64,000 nt of DNA from Clostridium sp. AF37-5 (GTDB taxonomy: Bacteria; Bacillota; Clostridia; Lachnospirales; Lachnospiraceae), in assembly GCF_003477605.1 (NCBI RefSeq), contig NZ_QUDR01000008.1:51937-115936 (forward strand), given 5' to 3'. Position 1 is the stretch's first letter. The number at the start of each line of letters is the position of its first letter. The position numbers and the translations under genes were made by a program. The notes beneath the pieces are model-generated. The model was not told the DNA's origin, did no database searches, and saw nothing but the letters and a program-made list of their open reading frames with translations. Positions 8,551 to 16,725 of the stretch are shown here, piece after piece.

Positions 8551-9690
8551 TTACTTAAAACTCTGAATCAACCGAAAAACCTGCTCAACGGCAGCACTTA
8601 AATTTTCTTTTGCATGGTTAAAGTCCATCGCTTCTTTCAGCGTTGTTACCGTGCGCAATATAGGGAAAAATGCGTCGATGCCATGTTGGTTACACAATGT
8701 GGCATCTTCTGCGACACATCCGCCAAAAGCAAGGACTTTTTTCTTGTGTTTTTTTGCAATTTCTGCTACGCCAATCGGTGCCTTTCCCATTACTGTCTGT
8801 CCATCTAATCGTCCCTCACCGGTTATTACAAAATCTGCATTTTTTATAAATGATTCTAACTTGGTTTCTTCAAGAATAATTTTAACGCCGGATTCTAAAA
8901 CGGCATTTGTATAAGATAAAAATGCAAATCCAAGTCCTCCGGCTGCTCCGGTACCTGCTTGATTTGGATTGGCGCCGGAATACTTTTCTTTTGTCTTTTT
9001 TGCATAATTCATAAGCCATGTATCCATTTTGGGAATCATCGTTTGTGTTGCACCCTTTTGTGGACCAAAAACAGCGCTGCATCCATTAGCACCACACAGC
9101 GGATTTGTTACATCGCATGCAATTCTAAATTTACATTCTTTCAGTTCTGGCATAACATGCTCATCGGTTATCGTTTCTATTAAGGCTAGTCCGTTTGCTC
9201 CGTATGGAACTTGTTTTCCATCGGCATCTAAAAAGCCGTAGCCGAGAGCCTCGAGCATGCCGATTCCTCCGTCGTTGGTCGCACTTCCCCCGATACCAAC
9301 AATAAATTTGCGGCATCCCTTTTTTATCGCATCTCTTATTAGCTCCCCAACGCCATATGTTGTTGTGTGAAGTGGATTTCTATCGGATTCGTTTACCAAC
9401 GTGATTCCTGCGGCTGCGGACATTTCAATAATTGCCGTATTGCTTTCTGCAATTCTGCCATAAGAAGCCTCTATCATGGAGCCAAGCGGTCCTGTGACAT
9501 TGACTTTTTCGATTGTTCCGTTCATTCCAAGGGTAAGGGCTTCTACGGTTCCCTCTCCGCCATCTGCCAAAGGGCAGACAGTTACCTCTGCATCGCGAAA
9601 TACGCGGTGTATTCCTTCCGATACGGCATTTCCTGCCTCTAAAGAACTTAAACTGCCTTTCATAGAATCCATGGCAACGACAACTTTCAT
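8551..9690 (-). CDS. Glycerate 2-kinase (GarK/GlxK family)
   Basis: The 379-residue protein starts MKVVVAMDSMKGSLSS and carries CPLADGGEGTVEAL, IGGSATNDGGIGMLEALG and TGEGRLDGQT, hallmarks of the PF02595 glycerate kinases that phosphorylate D-glycerate to 2-phosphoglycerate. The start at 9690 follows TTGGAGG; upstream codons in the frame lack a ribosome site. It is convergent with the MATE gene, with 13 bp between stops. The product would enter lower glycolysis. Confidence 0.9.
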   Translation of the reverse strand: MKVVVAMDSMKGSLSSLEAGNAVSEGIHRVFRDAEVTVCPLADGGEGTVEALTLGMNGTIEKVNVTGPLGSMIEASYGRIAESNTAIIEMSAAAGITLVNESDRNPLHTTTYGVGELIRDAIKKGCRKFIVGIGGSATNDGGIGMLEALGYGFLDADGKQVPYGANGLALIETITDEHVMPELKECKFRIACDVTNPLCGANGCSAVFGPQKGATQTMIPKMDTWLMNYAKKTKEKYSGANPNQAGTGAAGGLGFAFLSYTNAVLESGVKIILEETKLESFIKNADFVITGEGRLDGQTVMGKAPIGVAEIAKKHKKKVLAFGGCVAEDATLCNQHGIDAFFPILRTVTTLKEAMDFNHAKENLSAAVEQVFRLIQSFK

Positions 9691-9780
9691 ACGATGGCCT
9701 CCAATGTGGTTTTGTGATGTAAATTTATTATAACACACTAAAAATATGTGTAAACCATGGAAGTTTTTTCTGCTTTAGAT

Positions 9781-9809
9781 TTGCGCATAGAAAAGGGGAA
9801 TGGTATAAT
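9781..9809 (+). promoter_or_regulatory. Promoter of the MBL-glpK operon
   Basis: TTGCGC (9781-9786) and a consensus TATAAT (9804-9809) are separated by 17 bp, about 30 bp before the start at 9840. Confidence 0.65.
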
Positions 9810-9839
9810 AATTTGCAAAGAAACGAGGGAGAAAGGTGC

Positions 9840-10502
9840 ATGCAGATTACAAGGATTTTTCATAGTGGTTTTTTAGTCGAGACAGCCAAACGATATTTTA
9901 TATTTGATTATTATAAAGGAGAATTGCCGAAGTTAAATCCAGATAAACCGGTATATGTGTTCGCCAGCCATGGACATCAGGATCATTATGAACCAAAAGT
10001 ATTTGAACTTTTGAAACAACAGGGGATTGTACCGAAACTTGCGATTCTTGCAAAGGATATTAAGGAGAAAAAATATCCGGATGTAATTCCTGTTTTAAAA
10101 GCCGGATTTCATGCACATTATGAAATTGAGGCAGATTTTTTGGTGGATACATTTCATTCAACAGATGCCGGCGTAGCGTATCTCGTTACTTGCGGGGAAG
10201 GAAAGATTTATCATGCGGGAGACCTTCATGACTGGGTGTTTGATTCTGCATCGGAGAGGGAAAACCGGCAAATGACAGGGATGTACAGGCATGAGATTGA
10301 TAAAATGAAAAATATTTCACTGGATGTTGCTTTTGTTCCACTGGATCCAAGGCAGGAAAGACGTTATGCAGATGGAATATTATATTTTCTTCAAAAGGTA
10401 AAAGCAAAGCAGGTGTATCCAATGCACTTTTGGAGCCATTGTTCCATTATCGATAAATTTCTTGCAGAATATCCAGAGTATGCAGATGTAATTAAAAAAT
10501 AA
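9840..10502 (+). CDS. MBL-fold metal-dependent hydrolase
   Basis: This 220-residue protein of the metallo-beta-lactamase superfamily has the metal-binding HGHQDH at 44-49, a later HAGDLHDW, and MHFWSH near the C-terminus. The compact single-domain architecture resembles UPF0173/UlaG-like hydrolases. The ATG at 9840 follows AGGTGC, a modest ribosome site. It is 21 bp ahead of glpK and probably cotranscribed with it; the substrate is unknown. Confidence 0.8.
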   Translation: MQITRIFHSGFLVETAKRYFIFDYYKGELPKLNPDKPVYVFASHGHQDHYEPKVFELLKQQGIVPKLAILAKDIKEKKYPDVIPVLKAGFHAHYEIEADFLVDTFHSTDAGVAYLVTCGEGKIYHAGDLHDWVFDSASERENRQMTGMYRHEIDKMKNISLDVAFVPLDPRQERRYADGILYFLQKVKAKQVYPMHFWSHCSIIDKFLAEYPEYADVIKK

Positions 10503-10523
10503 TATAGATTGGGGAGGTTTTAC

Positions 10524-12017
10524 ATGAAAAAGTATGTGTTAGCACTGGACCAGGGAACGACAAGTTCACGCTGTATTTTGTTTGACAAGCAGGGAAATAT
10601 CTGCAGCATGGCACAGAAAGAGTTTGAACAGATTTATCCTTATGCGGGATGGGTGGAGCATGACCCTATGGAAATCTGGGCATCACAGTTATCTGTTGCG
10701 ACAGAGGCGATGAGTAAAATTGGTGTGACCGGCGAAAATATAGCGGGGATTGGTATCACGAATCAAAGAGAAACGACGATTGTCTGGGACCGGCATACAG
10801 GACAGCCTATTTACAATGCGATTGTGTGGCAGTGCCGAAGAACAGCAGATGACATTGAAAAACTGGTGAAAGATGGTCTGGCCGATTATGTACGAAAGAC
10901 GACGGGACTGATTCCGGATGCTTATTTTTCTGCATCGAAAATTGCGTGGATATTGGATCATGTTACAGGAGCGAGGGAGAAGGCAGAAGCAGGTGATTTG
11001 CTTTTTGGGACGGTGGATACCTGGCTGATTTGGAATTTGACGAAGGGTGCTGTTCATGTAACTGATTACACAAATGCGTCCAGAACGATGATGTTTGATA
11101 TTCATAATTTGCGTTGGGATGACAATATTTTAGATTATTTTCATATTCCAAAATCTATGCTTCCGGAGGTTCGGCCATCCAGCTGTGTTTATGGATGCAC
11201 GGATTTGAGTCTGCTCGGCGGGAAAATTCCGATTGCCGGGGCAGCAGGAGACCAGCAGGCGGCTTTGTTTGGACAGTGCTGTTTTATGCCGGGGGAAGTG
11301 AAAAATACTTATGGAACCGGCTGCTTTTTGTTGATGAATACGGGAGAAAAAGCAGTAAATTCAAAAAATGGCTTGCTTACTACGATTGCAGCAAGTTTTG
11401 AAAATAAGATTCAATATGCGCTGGAGGGTAGTATTTTTGTGGCTGGCGCAGGTGTGCAGTGGCTGCGTGATGAGATGGAGTTAGTGAAAGATGCTGCTCA
11501 GACAGAGGCATTTGCCAATGCGGTGGAAGATACGAATGGTGTCTATGTGGTTCCTGCGTTTACCGGATTGGGTGCCCCGTATTGGAATCCATACACAAGA
11601 GGAACAGTTGCAGGGTTGACAAGAGGCTGTAAAAAGGAGCATTTTGTGCGTGCTATCCTAGAAGCGATGGCATATCAGACTTACGATATTTTGAAAATTA
11701 TGGAGCAGGAATCCGGTGTTGATATTGTCAGTCTTAAAGTCGATGGCGGGGCATCGAATAATAATTTTCTAATGCAGTTCCAATCCGATGTACTAGGTGT
11801 TGATGTGCTTCGACCGGAGTGTGTAGAGACAACCGCACTGGGAGCTGCTTATCTGGCGGGACTTGCCGTAGGTTACTGGGACGATGTGGACGATATCCGT
11901 AAAAACTGGGCACTATCTAAAACGTTTGTGGCAGATATGCCGGAAGAATTGCGAAATGAAAAATTAGCCGGGTGGAAGCGTGCCGTACGCTGTGCGCTTG
12001 CCTGGGCGGAGGAGTAG
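10524..12017 (+). CDS. glpK: Glycerol kinase
   Basis: The 497-residue FGGY-family kinase begins [15 protein letters not shown], the ATP-binding phosphate 1 motif, and continues with [17 protein letters not shown] and [13 protein letters not shown], all characteristic of GlpK. It phosphorylates glycerol to sn-glycerol 3-phosphate. Length equals the family norm. The ATG at 10524 follows GGGGAGG; an upstream TTG lies before that site. No glycerol facilitator or GlpD is next to it. Confidence 0.95.
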   Translation: MKKYVLALDQGTTSSRCILFDKQGNICSMAQKEFEQIYPYAGWVEHDPMEIWASQLSVATEAMSKIGVTGENIAGIGITNQRETTIVWDRHTGQPIYNAIVWQCRRTADDIEKLVKDGLADYVRKTTGLIPDAYFSASKIAWILDHVTGAREKAEAGDLLFGTVDTWLIWNLTKGAVHVTDYTNASRTMMFDIHNLRWDDNILDYFHIPKSMLPEVRPSSCVYGCTDLSLLGGKIPIAGAAGDQQAALFGQCCFMPGEVKNTYGTGCFLLMNTGEKAVNSKNGLLTTIAASFENKIQYALEGSIFVAGAGVQWLRDEMELVKDAAQTEAFANAVEDTNGVYVVPAFTGLGAPYWNPYTRGTVAGLTRGCKKEHFVRAILEAMAYQTYDILKIMEQESGVDIVSLKVDGGASNNNFLMQFQSDVLGVDVLRPECVETTALGAAYLAGLAVGYWDDVDDIRKNWALSKTFVADMPEELRNEKLAGWKRAVRCALAWAEE

Positions 12018-12112
12018 AATTGGAAAGGAGATTAAATAGAGCAAAGAAACAAGGTGGAACGAAATGCAAAATCTGTTATTAGAATTTTTTTGTGGGCGAT
12101 ATTTATGATTAG

Positions 12113-12358
12113 TTGACCTGATTTTGAAAAATAGCAAATCAAGTCAACTGTTTTATAGATAAAAGTTGACTTAAAGGTCGCTTTTTATCAAATAGGTCAT
12201 CAAAAATGACCAAGGTGAATGACTGTATTTAAGATAATCCAAATTTAGGTCAACAAATATATTGTAAAAGTTGACTTAATTAGAAAAAAAGTGGAAATAG
12301 GTCAAAGGAAGGCAGGATTTTGGTTGACCGCAAGAGAAGCTTTTGCGAGTTAGGTCAA
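12113..12358. repeat. Periodic array of inverted TTGAC(C/T) / (A/G)GTCAA half-sites
   Basis: This 450-bp gap holds no gene but contains ten half-sites in strictly alternating orientation. Forward (AGGTCAA-like) copies start at 12142, 12194, 12247, 12299 and 12352. Reverse (TTGACC/T-like) copies start at 12113, 12166, 12219, 12271 and 12324. Each series has a 52-53-bp period, close to five helical turns. Forward-reverse pairs form four dyads with 24-25 bp between starts; where one arm changes to GTCAT the partner reads ATGAC, a compensating change. Sequence between half-sites is not conserved, so this is not a simple tandem duplication. It could be a multi-site operator/activator array or a row of RNA hairpins. 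Confidence 0.75.
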
Positions 12359-12409
12359 TGGGGGGTTATGTATGGATAGGTGTACGGAATATAGTACAAT
12401 GAGAGGCGC

Positions 12410-12415
12410 TATAAT
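12410..12415 (+). promoter_or_regulatory. -10 box of the 12472 gene, weak -35
   Basis: A consensus TATAAT at 12410-12415 has GAATAT at the -35 position (12387-12392), which is a poor match. A strong -10 with a poor -35 directly downstream of the dyad array suggests an activator-dependent promoter. This is inference from layout. Confidence 0.4.
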
Positions 12416-12471
12416 CTTGTTGACAGTAAGGAGATAATCTTAAGAACATACAAGAGAAGGGAGAGTTTCAT

Positions 12472-13143
12472 ATGACATTTTTATTATTGATATTTGGTTT
12501 TATTTTGATTGAAATGCCGATTGTGGCATTTCTAAGTGTAGTAAATGATGTTCATCAACCACTTCCAATTTTAATTATGGCACTTATTTGTACGGTAATT
12601 GATGTGTTTATAATTACAAACCGAATTACATTCCATAAAGCCAATGGAGGTAATGAGGAACGCATGAGAAAAATTCGGAAGGCTGAAAAAATTACTGCGA
12701 TAATTATAGCGGTGTGTCTTCTTCCGGGAACTTGGTTTGTATCGGAAGAGGGCTATAAGGCGAACCGAAAAAAAGGTTCATCTTATGATTATAATTATTC
12801 GGGTTCTCATTCATCATATGATTCGAGAATTTTTGGCAGTTCAAGAGGCAAGAGTAGTTCATCGAGTTCATCGGATCAGCATGACGACGCCGATTCGGAT
12901 GATACCAGTTCGTCTGATAGTGACCGTACAAGCTACTATCCAACGCAAAAACCGCAAGTAAATCAAAAGATAACAAATGGTGTTGAGGATTACGATGATC
13001 CGGATGATTATGCTTCTGATTATGCAGAAGAATTTGCATATGACGAATTTGGGGATGATGAAAGTGAAGAGGCATATGATTATGGGTACGAGGAAGCTTA
13101 TGACTACTGGATGGATGAGAGAGGAGATGATGAAAGTGATTGA
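12472..13143 (+). CDS. Unknown membrane protein with Ser/Asp/Tyr-rich tail
   Basis: The 223-residue protein has three predicted membrane helices in the first ~90 residues (around 2-22, 27-45 and 66-84), then a low-complexity tail. The tail is first rich in Ser (SSYDYNYSGSHSSYDS, SSSSSS), then strongly acidic and Tyr-rich (DDPDDYASDYAEEFAYDEF). No family is recognised. The start follows AGAAGGGAGAG. The upstream array of inverted half-sites implies tight regulation. It may be an envelope or surface-charge protein, but this is speculative. Confidence 0.7.
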   Translation: MTFLLLIFGFILIEMPIVAFLSVVNDVHQPLPILIMALICTVIDVFIITNRITFHKANGGNEERMRKIRKAEKITAIIIAVCLLPGTWFVSEEGYKANRKKGSSYDYNYSGSHSSYDSRIFGSSRGKSSSSSSSDQHDDADSDDTSSSDSDRTSYYPTQKPQVNQKITNGVEDYDDPDDYASDYAEEFAYDEFGDDESEEAYDYGYEEAYDYWMDERGDDESD

Positions 13144-13365
13144 ATTGTATTACTTTAATCAGAATGTAATAGAAAGATGACACGATTCGTGTCGCATATG
13201 TGACAGAGCGTTTCTTGCTATTTTTCAACAGATAGGTTGTGGCTTACATTGCCGAAAGCAGATATAATGGAATCAATAAAATAAGCTGCAAAAGGAGAAT
13301 GAGAATGAAGATTCGGTTATTTCGCTTTATATTCCGACAGACGATAATCGTGCGATAATACACAA

Positions 13366-13542
13366 ATGAACGTGGAAATTTGGGGAAATGCTAAAGTGAA
13401 TGGTGTAATTTGCGGAGATGTGCGGGCAGAGAAAAATCTTACTTGCAGTAAGGTAAATGGAAATATGCCTATTGTTGAGGTGCTTGTTAATGGAGAAATT
13501 GAAGTTATTGAGATAATGAAAGAATTAAATGTAAATATATAA
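13366..13542 (+). CDS. Small bactofilin-like fragment
   Basis: A 58-residue frame reads MNVEIWGNAKVNGVICGDV and has the alternating G-x-V-x-G-D pattern of polymer-forming (bactofilin) beta-helix repeats. No ribosome site lies close upstream. A separate AAAGGAG with an ATG at about 13305 opens a 17-codon frame that stops at 13358, one base out of register. The simplest reading is the remains of a broken bactofilin-like gene; a short real protein is possible. Nothing else is seen in 13144-13365 apart from a small hairpin near 13178. Confidence 0.35.
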   Translation: MNVEIWGNAKVNGVICGDVRAEKNLTCSKVNGNMPIVEVLVNGEIEVIEIMKELNVNI

Positions 13543-13585
13543 GTGGGAGAAATGTTTGCAAAATTGAGGGGGTTGTTGTATAAAA

Positions 13586-14223
13586 ATGATAAGTGATTCA
13601 TTTGATATGGAAAGTGAAGCTATAATAACACCATCGTCTTTTTTGGGAGAAAAGGGGAAAATCTGCGATATTGCAATAGCAACATTTTCAAGAGAGATAT
13701 TTCCAGCTGTTTTGAAACTTTTTGAAAATGAAAAGATTGGTGAGATGAAAGCAGCTAATAGAATAAAGCCTGTTTATCTATTGGACGTAAATAATCTAAA
13801 GAGACAACAAAGGGGAAATATGTTATTCCATACGAAGCATATCGAGATGAGGGAATGTCTTACCATTATGCATCTCCGAAAGATTATATACAAATTAAAA
13901 ATGCGGAGGTTATGGAAAATATTTTTAAAGCATTAGAGCTGCCGTATGTAATGGGAAAAGTATGGACTACAGATGCGATATACAGAGAAACCCGTAACCT
14001 TGTTGAAAAAAGAAAATCGGAGGGCTGTATTGCAGTTGAAATGGAACTTGCAGGTATGCAGGCTGTATGTGATTTTTATAATATAGAACTTTATGATTTT
14101 TTGGTAACAGGTGATATTGTTGACCAGTTGGAATATACTTCTGAAGGATTACATGATGCGAATCATAATCTTGACAAATTTTATGTTGCTTTAAAAATAG
14201 CGGAAATGATAAATAAGGGTTGA
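13586..14223 (+). pseudogene. Frameshifted nucleoside phosphorylase
   Basis: The 5' part (MISDSFDMESEAIITPSSF...) and the 3' part (YEAYRDEGMSYHYASPKDY...GCIAVEMELAGMQAV...) are halves of one PNP/UDP phosphorylase-family protein in different frames. The reading frame changes near 13795-13803, where AAGAGACAACAAAGGGG read one base over gives ETTKGKYVIPYEA. The segment that in relatives carries the Gly-rich phosphate/ribose region between these blocks is absent, so about 40 residues are also deleted. The gene cannot give active enzyme. VEMELAG holds the ribose-binding Met-Glu of the family. Confidence 0.8.
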
Positions 14224-14276
14224 TAGATTTATCTGCTAATCTGTTATTTGCAGGTTATTGAAAGGTGGTGCTTATT

Positions 14277-14576
14277 ATGGCAACAAAAACAGCAAATGTA
14301 ACAGCAAGAATTCAACCGGATATCAAAGAATCGGCAGAAGCCATTTTAGAAAAGTTAGGCATACCTGTTTCTGTCTTTATTGACATGACCTATAGACAAG
14401 TAATTGCAAATAACGGAATTCCTTTTGCTTTAAATCTTCCTAAAACAATTGAAACAAGAGATGAATTATCAGACGCTCAATTTAATTCAATGATGGAAAA
14501 AGGACTTTTACAGGCAAAAGCAAATGAATCAAAACCTGCCAAAGAAGTATTTGCGAATTTAAGAAAGAGGATTTAA
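14277..14576 (+). CDS. RelB/DinJ-family antitoxin, orphan
   Basis: The 99-residue protein starts at 14277 after AAAGGTGG. Residues 1-50 (TANVTARIQPDIKESAEAILEKLG, then VFIDMTYRQV) form the ribbon-helix-helix domain of RelB/DinJ antitoxins. These bind DNA as dimers and neutralise RelE/YafQ mRNA interferases through the C-terminal tail (PAKEVFANLRKRI). The expected toxin gene is missing: the frame at 14578 is only 20 codons and resembles no toxin. Confidence 0.8.
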   Translation: MATKTANVTARIQPDIKESAEAILEKLGIPVSVFIDMTYRQVIANNGIPFALNLPKTIETRDELSDAQFNSMMEKGLLQAKANESKPAKEVFANLRKRI

Positions 14577-14595
14577 CATGCCACAGCCTTATGAA

Positions 14596-14742
14596 GGACG
14601 TTCTTCAAACGTCCTGTCGCAAAGGAACATAGTAACCTAGAAAATATATTGCACAGAAATCCATTCCGAGTTTCTGTGTTTTTTCGACTCTTTGTAAAAA
14701 GAAAACCGTTGGTGCAGAACTTAAAAAGTTTCAAACCAACGG
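14596..14742 (+). terminator. Hairpins after the RelB-type gene
   Basis: Three stem-loops follow the antitoxin. The first is at about 14596-14615 (AGGACGTT/AACGTCCT). The second is CACAGAAA (14652-14659) with TTTCTGTG (14671-14678) followed by six T, a standard terminator. The third is AACCGTTGGT (14704-14713) pairing with ACCAACGG (14735-14742) and then CTTTT. Apart from these and the att copy at 14764, the gap up to 14880 holds nothing recognised. Confidence 0.65.
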
Positions 14743-14763
14743 CTTTTAGCGTTCCCAAGAGGT

Positions 14764-14793
14764 TTCGAACCTCCGACCTACCGCTTAGGAGAA
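14764..14793 (-). repeat. att copy A: 3' half of tRNA-Arg(CCU)
   Basis: Thirty bases identical to 16353-16382. On the minus strand they run from the anticodon loop (CTCCTAA, anticodon CCT) through the variable loop to the T-arm (GGAGG-TTCGAA). No tRNA 5' half is attached, so this is an attachment-site scar and not a tRNA gene. Downstream copies of TATTAGCAA (about 14820 and 14838) resemble those beside att copy B. Confidence 0.75.
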
Positions 14794-14897
14794 CTTTGAT
14801 ACGAGTTTTTTGGTAGTTGTATTAGCAAAGGAGCAATATATTAGCAAGGCGAATATACGTGTGAGTATACCGACAAACTTATTGATATTTTTTGTTG

Positions 14898-14924
14898 TTT
14901 GGTATACACTATGTATATACCAAA
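14898..14924 (+). promoter_or_regulatory. mazEF operator/promoter palindrome
   Basis: TTTGGTATA (14898-14906) and TATACCAAA (14916-14924) form a perfect 9-bp inverted repeat directly upstream of the AAGGAGG site of the MazE-like gene, overlapping a TATACA -10-like box. This is the expected place for autorepression by the antitoxin. Confidence 0.6.
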
Positions 14925-14941
14925 TGTAAGGAGGAATCTAT

Positions 14942-15184
14942 ATGCAGGCACAAGTGAAGGAATGGGGAAATAGTCAAGGGATTCGTTTATCCAAAGAAGT
15001 GTTGAAAAGTGCGGGAATCAAATTAAATGAATTCTTGGATGTTGAGGTATCAGATGGGGTGATTACTTTGGCAAGACAATTTCGGCATAAAACGTTGGAA
15101 GACAGAGCTGCTGAATACGATGGAAAGTTAATGCTTGACGGCGAATATGATTGGGGCGAACCGGTTGGAAGAGAGGTGTGGTAA
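14942..15184 (+). CDS. MazE/AbrB-type antitoxin
   Basis: The 80-residue protein begins MQAQVKEWGNSQGIRLSKEV, the SpoVT/AbrB swapped-hairpin DNA-binding domain of MazE antitoxins. An acidic, aromatic tail (DGEYDWGEPVGREVW) is of the kind that binds MazF. The start follows AAGGAGG. Its stop overlaps the toxin start (TAATG at 15182-15186), the usual coupling that keeps antitoxin in excess. Confidence 0.9.
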   Translation: MQAQVKEWGNSQGIRLSKEVLKSAGIKLNEFLDVEVSDGVITLARQFRHKTLEDRAAEYDGKLMLDGEYDWGEPVGREVW

Positions 15185-15486
15185 TGGCGTCTTTACACCA
15201 AGGAGATATTCTTAAGGTTGAAAAAATAAAACATCCTGTATTGGTGGTTAGCAAAGATTTTTTTAATACAAGCGGTGAAATAATTGGATGTCCGATTATT
15301 AAAAATTCGACTGCGGGTCCACTTCATATATGGATGTCTACAGAAGAAAATGAAGGCTATATACAGTGTGAAAAACTGGCGTTGTTAGATATGTCATTTC
15401 GCGGTTACAAAAAAGTGGACAGATTGCCAATTTCAGAGATGGTTAATATATCGGATGCTATTCAAGGTATCTTTGAATATGTTTAG
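15184..15486 (+). CDS. MazF/PemK-family mRNA interferase toxin
   Basis: The 100-residue protein has the MazF/PemK SH3-like barrel: GDILKVEKIKHPVLVVSK, IIGCPIIKN and QCEKLALLDM. The family cleaves mRNA at short sequences and arrests growth when the antitoxin is lost. The pair may stabilise this relic island. Confidence 0.88.
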   Translation: MASLHQGDILKVEKIKHPVLVVSKDFFNTSGEIIGCPIIKNSTAGPLHIWMSTEENEGYIQCEKLALLDMSFRGYKKVDRLPISEMVNISDAIQGIFEYV

Positions 15487-15556
15487 GAAATAAAAGTAAA
15501 TTCCATGTGTGTTTTGAGCATGCGGATATTTTTTGACTGTTATGCTTATCTTGCAA

Positions 15557-15599
15557 AAATGGCAAAATAGAGCTGATTAATCCGCTCGTTTTGCCATTT
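15557..15599 (+). terminator. Terminator-like hairpin after mazF
   Basis: AAATGGCAAAA (15557-15567) pairs perfectly with TTTTGCCATTT (15589-15599). The rest of the 300-bp gap to 15786 holds nothing recognised. Confidence 0.55.
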
Positions 15600-15786
15600 A
15601 TTTATAAATGAGAGATTTGTATAATAAAACTATCATTTAGGGACGCAAACACATACAAATCCTTATAAAACGGATTTAGACTTAATTCTTCGCTCCTTTT
15701 TAGCAAAATTTTATTCAAATGATAATGAAAAACTTGACATTTTGTAGTGTGATGTGATGTACTAGAAATAGAAGGAAGGTGCTTCT

Positions 15787-15939
15787 ATGAATGAATCAGT
15801 TGAATGTTTAGGGGGAGAATCGAGTGGTTGTTTTGCAGAATCAATAGAAGATGCGTTGGATGTTGCGGATAGAATGGCAGAAGAAACAACCGAAAGGTAT
15901 ACACATGAAGAAGTGTTTGCAAAATGGAAAGAGAAGTAA
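15787..15939 (+). CDS. Small acidic protein, antitoxin-tail-like
   Basis: A 50-residue frame preceded by AAGGAAGGTG. The C-terminal half (DVADRMAEETTERYTHEEVF) resembles tails of RelB/DinJ-type antitoxins, but no DNA-binding domain is present in front. It may be a truncated antitoxin or a short adaptor. It is followed 24 bp later by another small gene, which suggests a two-gene operon of toxin-antitoxin style. Function unknown. Confidence 0.5.
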   Translation: MNESVECLGGESSGCFAESIEDALDVADRMAEETTERYTHEEVFAKWKEK

Positions 15940-15962
15940 TGTAAGGAAAGGGGTGCGCTCAA

Positions 15963-16193
15963 TTGTATAAAATTACGCTTTCCAATGGTATGACAGTTAA
16001 GGTGGTTCAGCCTGAAGAATACCGCGACTTTATTTCTGAATCGGATGCAGAAATGGACTATCGAGCAGAGGAGGCAGTAAAAGCCGCGCTTCATAGGGCA
16101 AAGGTTTGTAAGAAACCAATTGCACGTTATGATATGGATACAAAAAGAGCATATATAGAATATCCAAATGGAGAAAGAAAATATGTTGAATAG
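15963..16193 (+). CDS. Small hypothetical protein, TTG start
   Basis: The 76-residue protein starts with TTG at 15963 after AAAGGGG. It has a beta-rich first part (YKITLSNGMTVKVVQPEEY), an acidic helical middle and a beta hairpin ending YIEYPNGERKYVE. No family is recognised. Its place behind the 50-residue gene inside the relic island suggests a partner role. Confidence 0.5.
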   Translation: MYKITLSNGMTVKVVQPEEYRDFISESDAEMDYRAEEAVKAALHRAKVCKKPIARYDMDTKRAYIEYPNGERKYVE

Positions 16194-16196
16194 AAA

Positions 16197-16323
16197 GCCA
16201 TGCTAGTTCAAGTGCTCGTTCCTCGCACCTGACCCACGGGCATGCGCCCTATAGAGAAGAGAAGTCATAACACCAAATTCAAGCAAGCTTGAATGGTGTT
16301 AAACTTCTCTTCTCTGCATGGCT
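16197..16323. terminator. Long nested inverted repeat
   Basis: An outer stem (AGCCATG near 16197-16203 with the complement at 16316-16323) encloses a strong inner hairpin. The inner arms are AGAGAAGAGAAGT (16253-16265) with its complement at 16303-16315, continuing as AACACCA (16269-16275) with TGGTGTT (16294-16300). T residues follow the outer right arm, so it can end plus-strand transcription. Confidence 0.6.
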
Positions 16324-16352
16324 TTTTGACTTCGCGAGTACTCCCAGTAGGA

Positions 16353-16382
16353 TTCGAACCTCCGACCTACCGCTTAGGAGAA
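16353..16382 (-). repeat. att copy B: left attachment site of the ICE
   Basis: Identical over 30 bp to copy A. On the minus strand it spans the tRNA-Arg(CCU) anticodon loop to T-loop and continues into a plausible 3' acceptor strand. It lies 343 bp from the integrase stop, as expected for an element inserted into the 3' part of a tRNA gene. The reconstituted full tRNA should lie at the other end, beyond the window. Confidence 0.75.
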
Positions 16383-16725
16383 GCCCCCGAGGGGCATTTT
16401 TGACTCCCTACAAATCCCCGAAAATCCTTGATTTTACTGGCTTTTCTGGGATTTCACTGTTAGTAAATTCTCGTCCAAAACCTGCTAATTTTTCGTGGTT
16501 TTTTGCCTTCCTTTTAGCAGGGTATTAGCAAATGCAAAGAAATATGGGAAACATCATTGAGTTAATCTGTAGCCCATAAATCACAGGAAACGCATTTGAA
16601 GTTTACGCATTCTCTTATGCAAATCAATAATCTGTGTTCAAATATTATAATGGTTTTTCTTCTTGATTTCAAGATTTTTCAGGAATTACAAAAGGCAACC
16701 CTGACGGATTGCCTTTTTTGTATGA
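16383..16725. other. ICE left-end noncoding region with repeat boxes
   Basis: No gene is present. CCTGCTAA (16481-16488) is inverted as TTAGCAGG (16514-16521) and followed by TATTAGCAA (about 16523-16531). These are candidate arm-type sites for the integrase or excisionase. AAAGGCAA (16691-16698) with its complement at 16709-16717 and a T run forms a terminator behind the integrase. Confidence 0.45.

Larger units (their letters stand above)
14794..16352. mobile_element. Relic island between two att copies
   Basis: The 1.56 kb between the two 30-bp tRNA-Arg fragments carries MazEF, two small genes and hairpins but no integrase. TATTAGCAA-type boxes just inside its left att recur near the left end of the present ICE. 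It is inferred to be what remains of an earlier element inserted at the same tRNA gene. Confidence 0.6.

Noticed and set aside
12113..12376. CRISPR array
   Set aside because: Only short half-sites recur; there is no conserved full-length repeat and no cas genes.
14578..14640. Toxin gene behind the RelB-type antitoxin
   Set aside because: The frame has 20 codons, overlaps a hairpin and resembles no RelE/YafQ toxin.
14764..14793. Functional tRNA-Arg gene
   Set aside because: Only the part from the anticodon loop to the T-loop is present; no D-arm or 5' acceptor strand precedes it on the minus strand. The same holds for 16353-16382.
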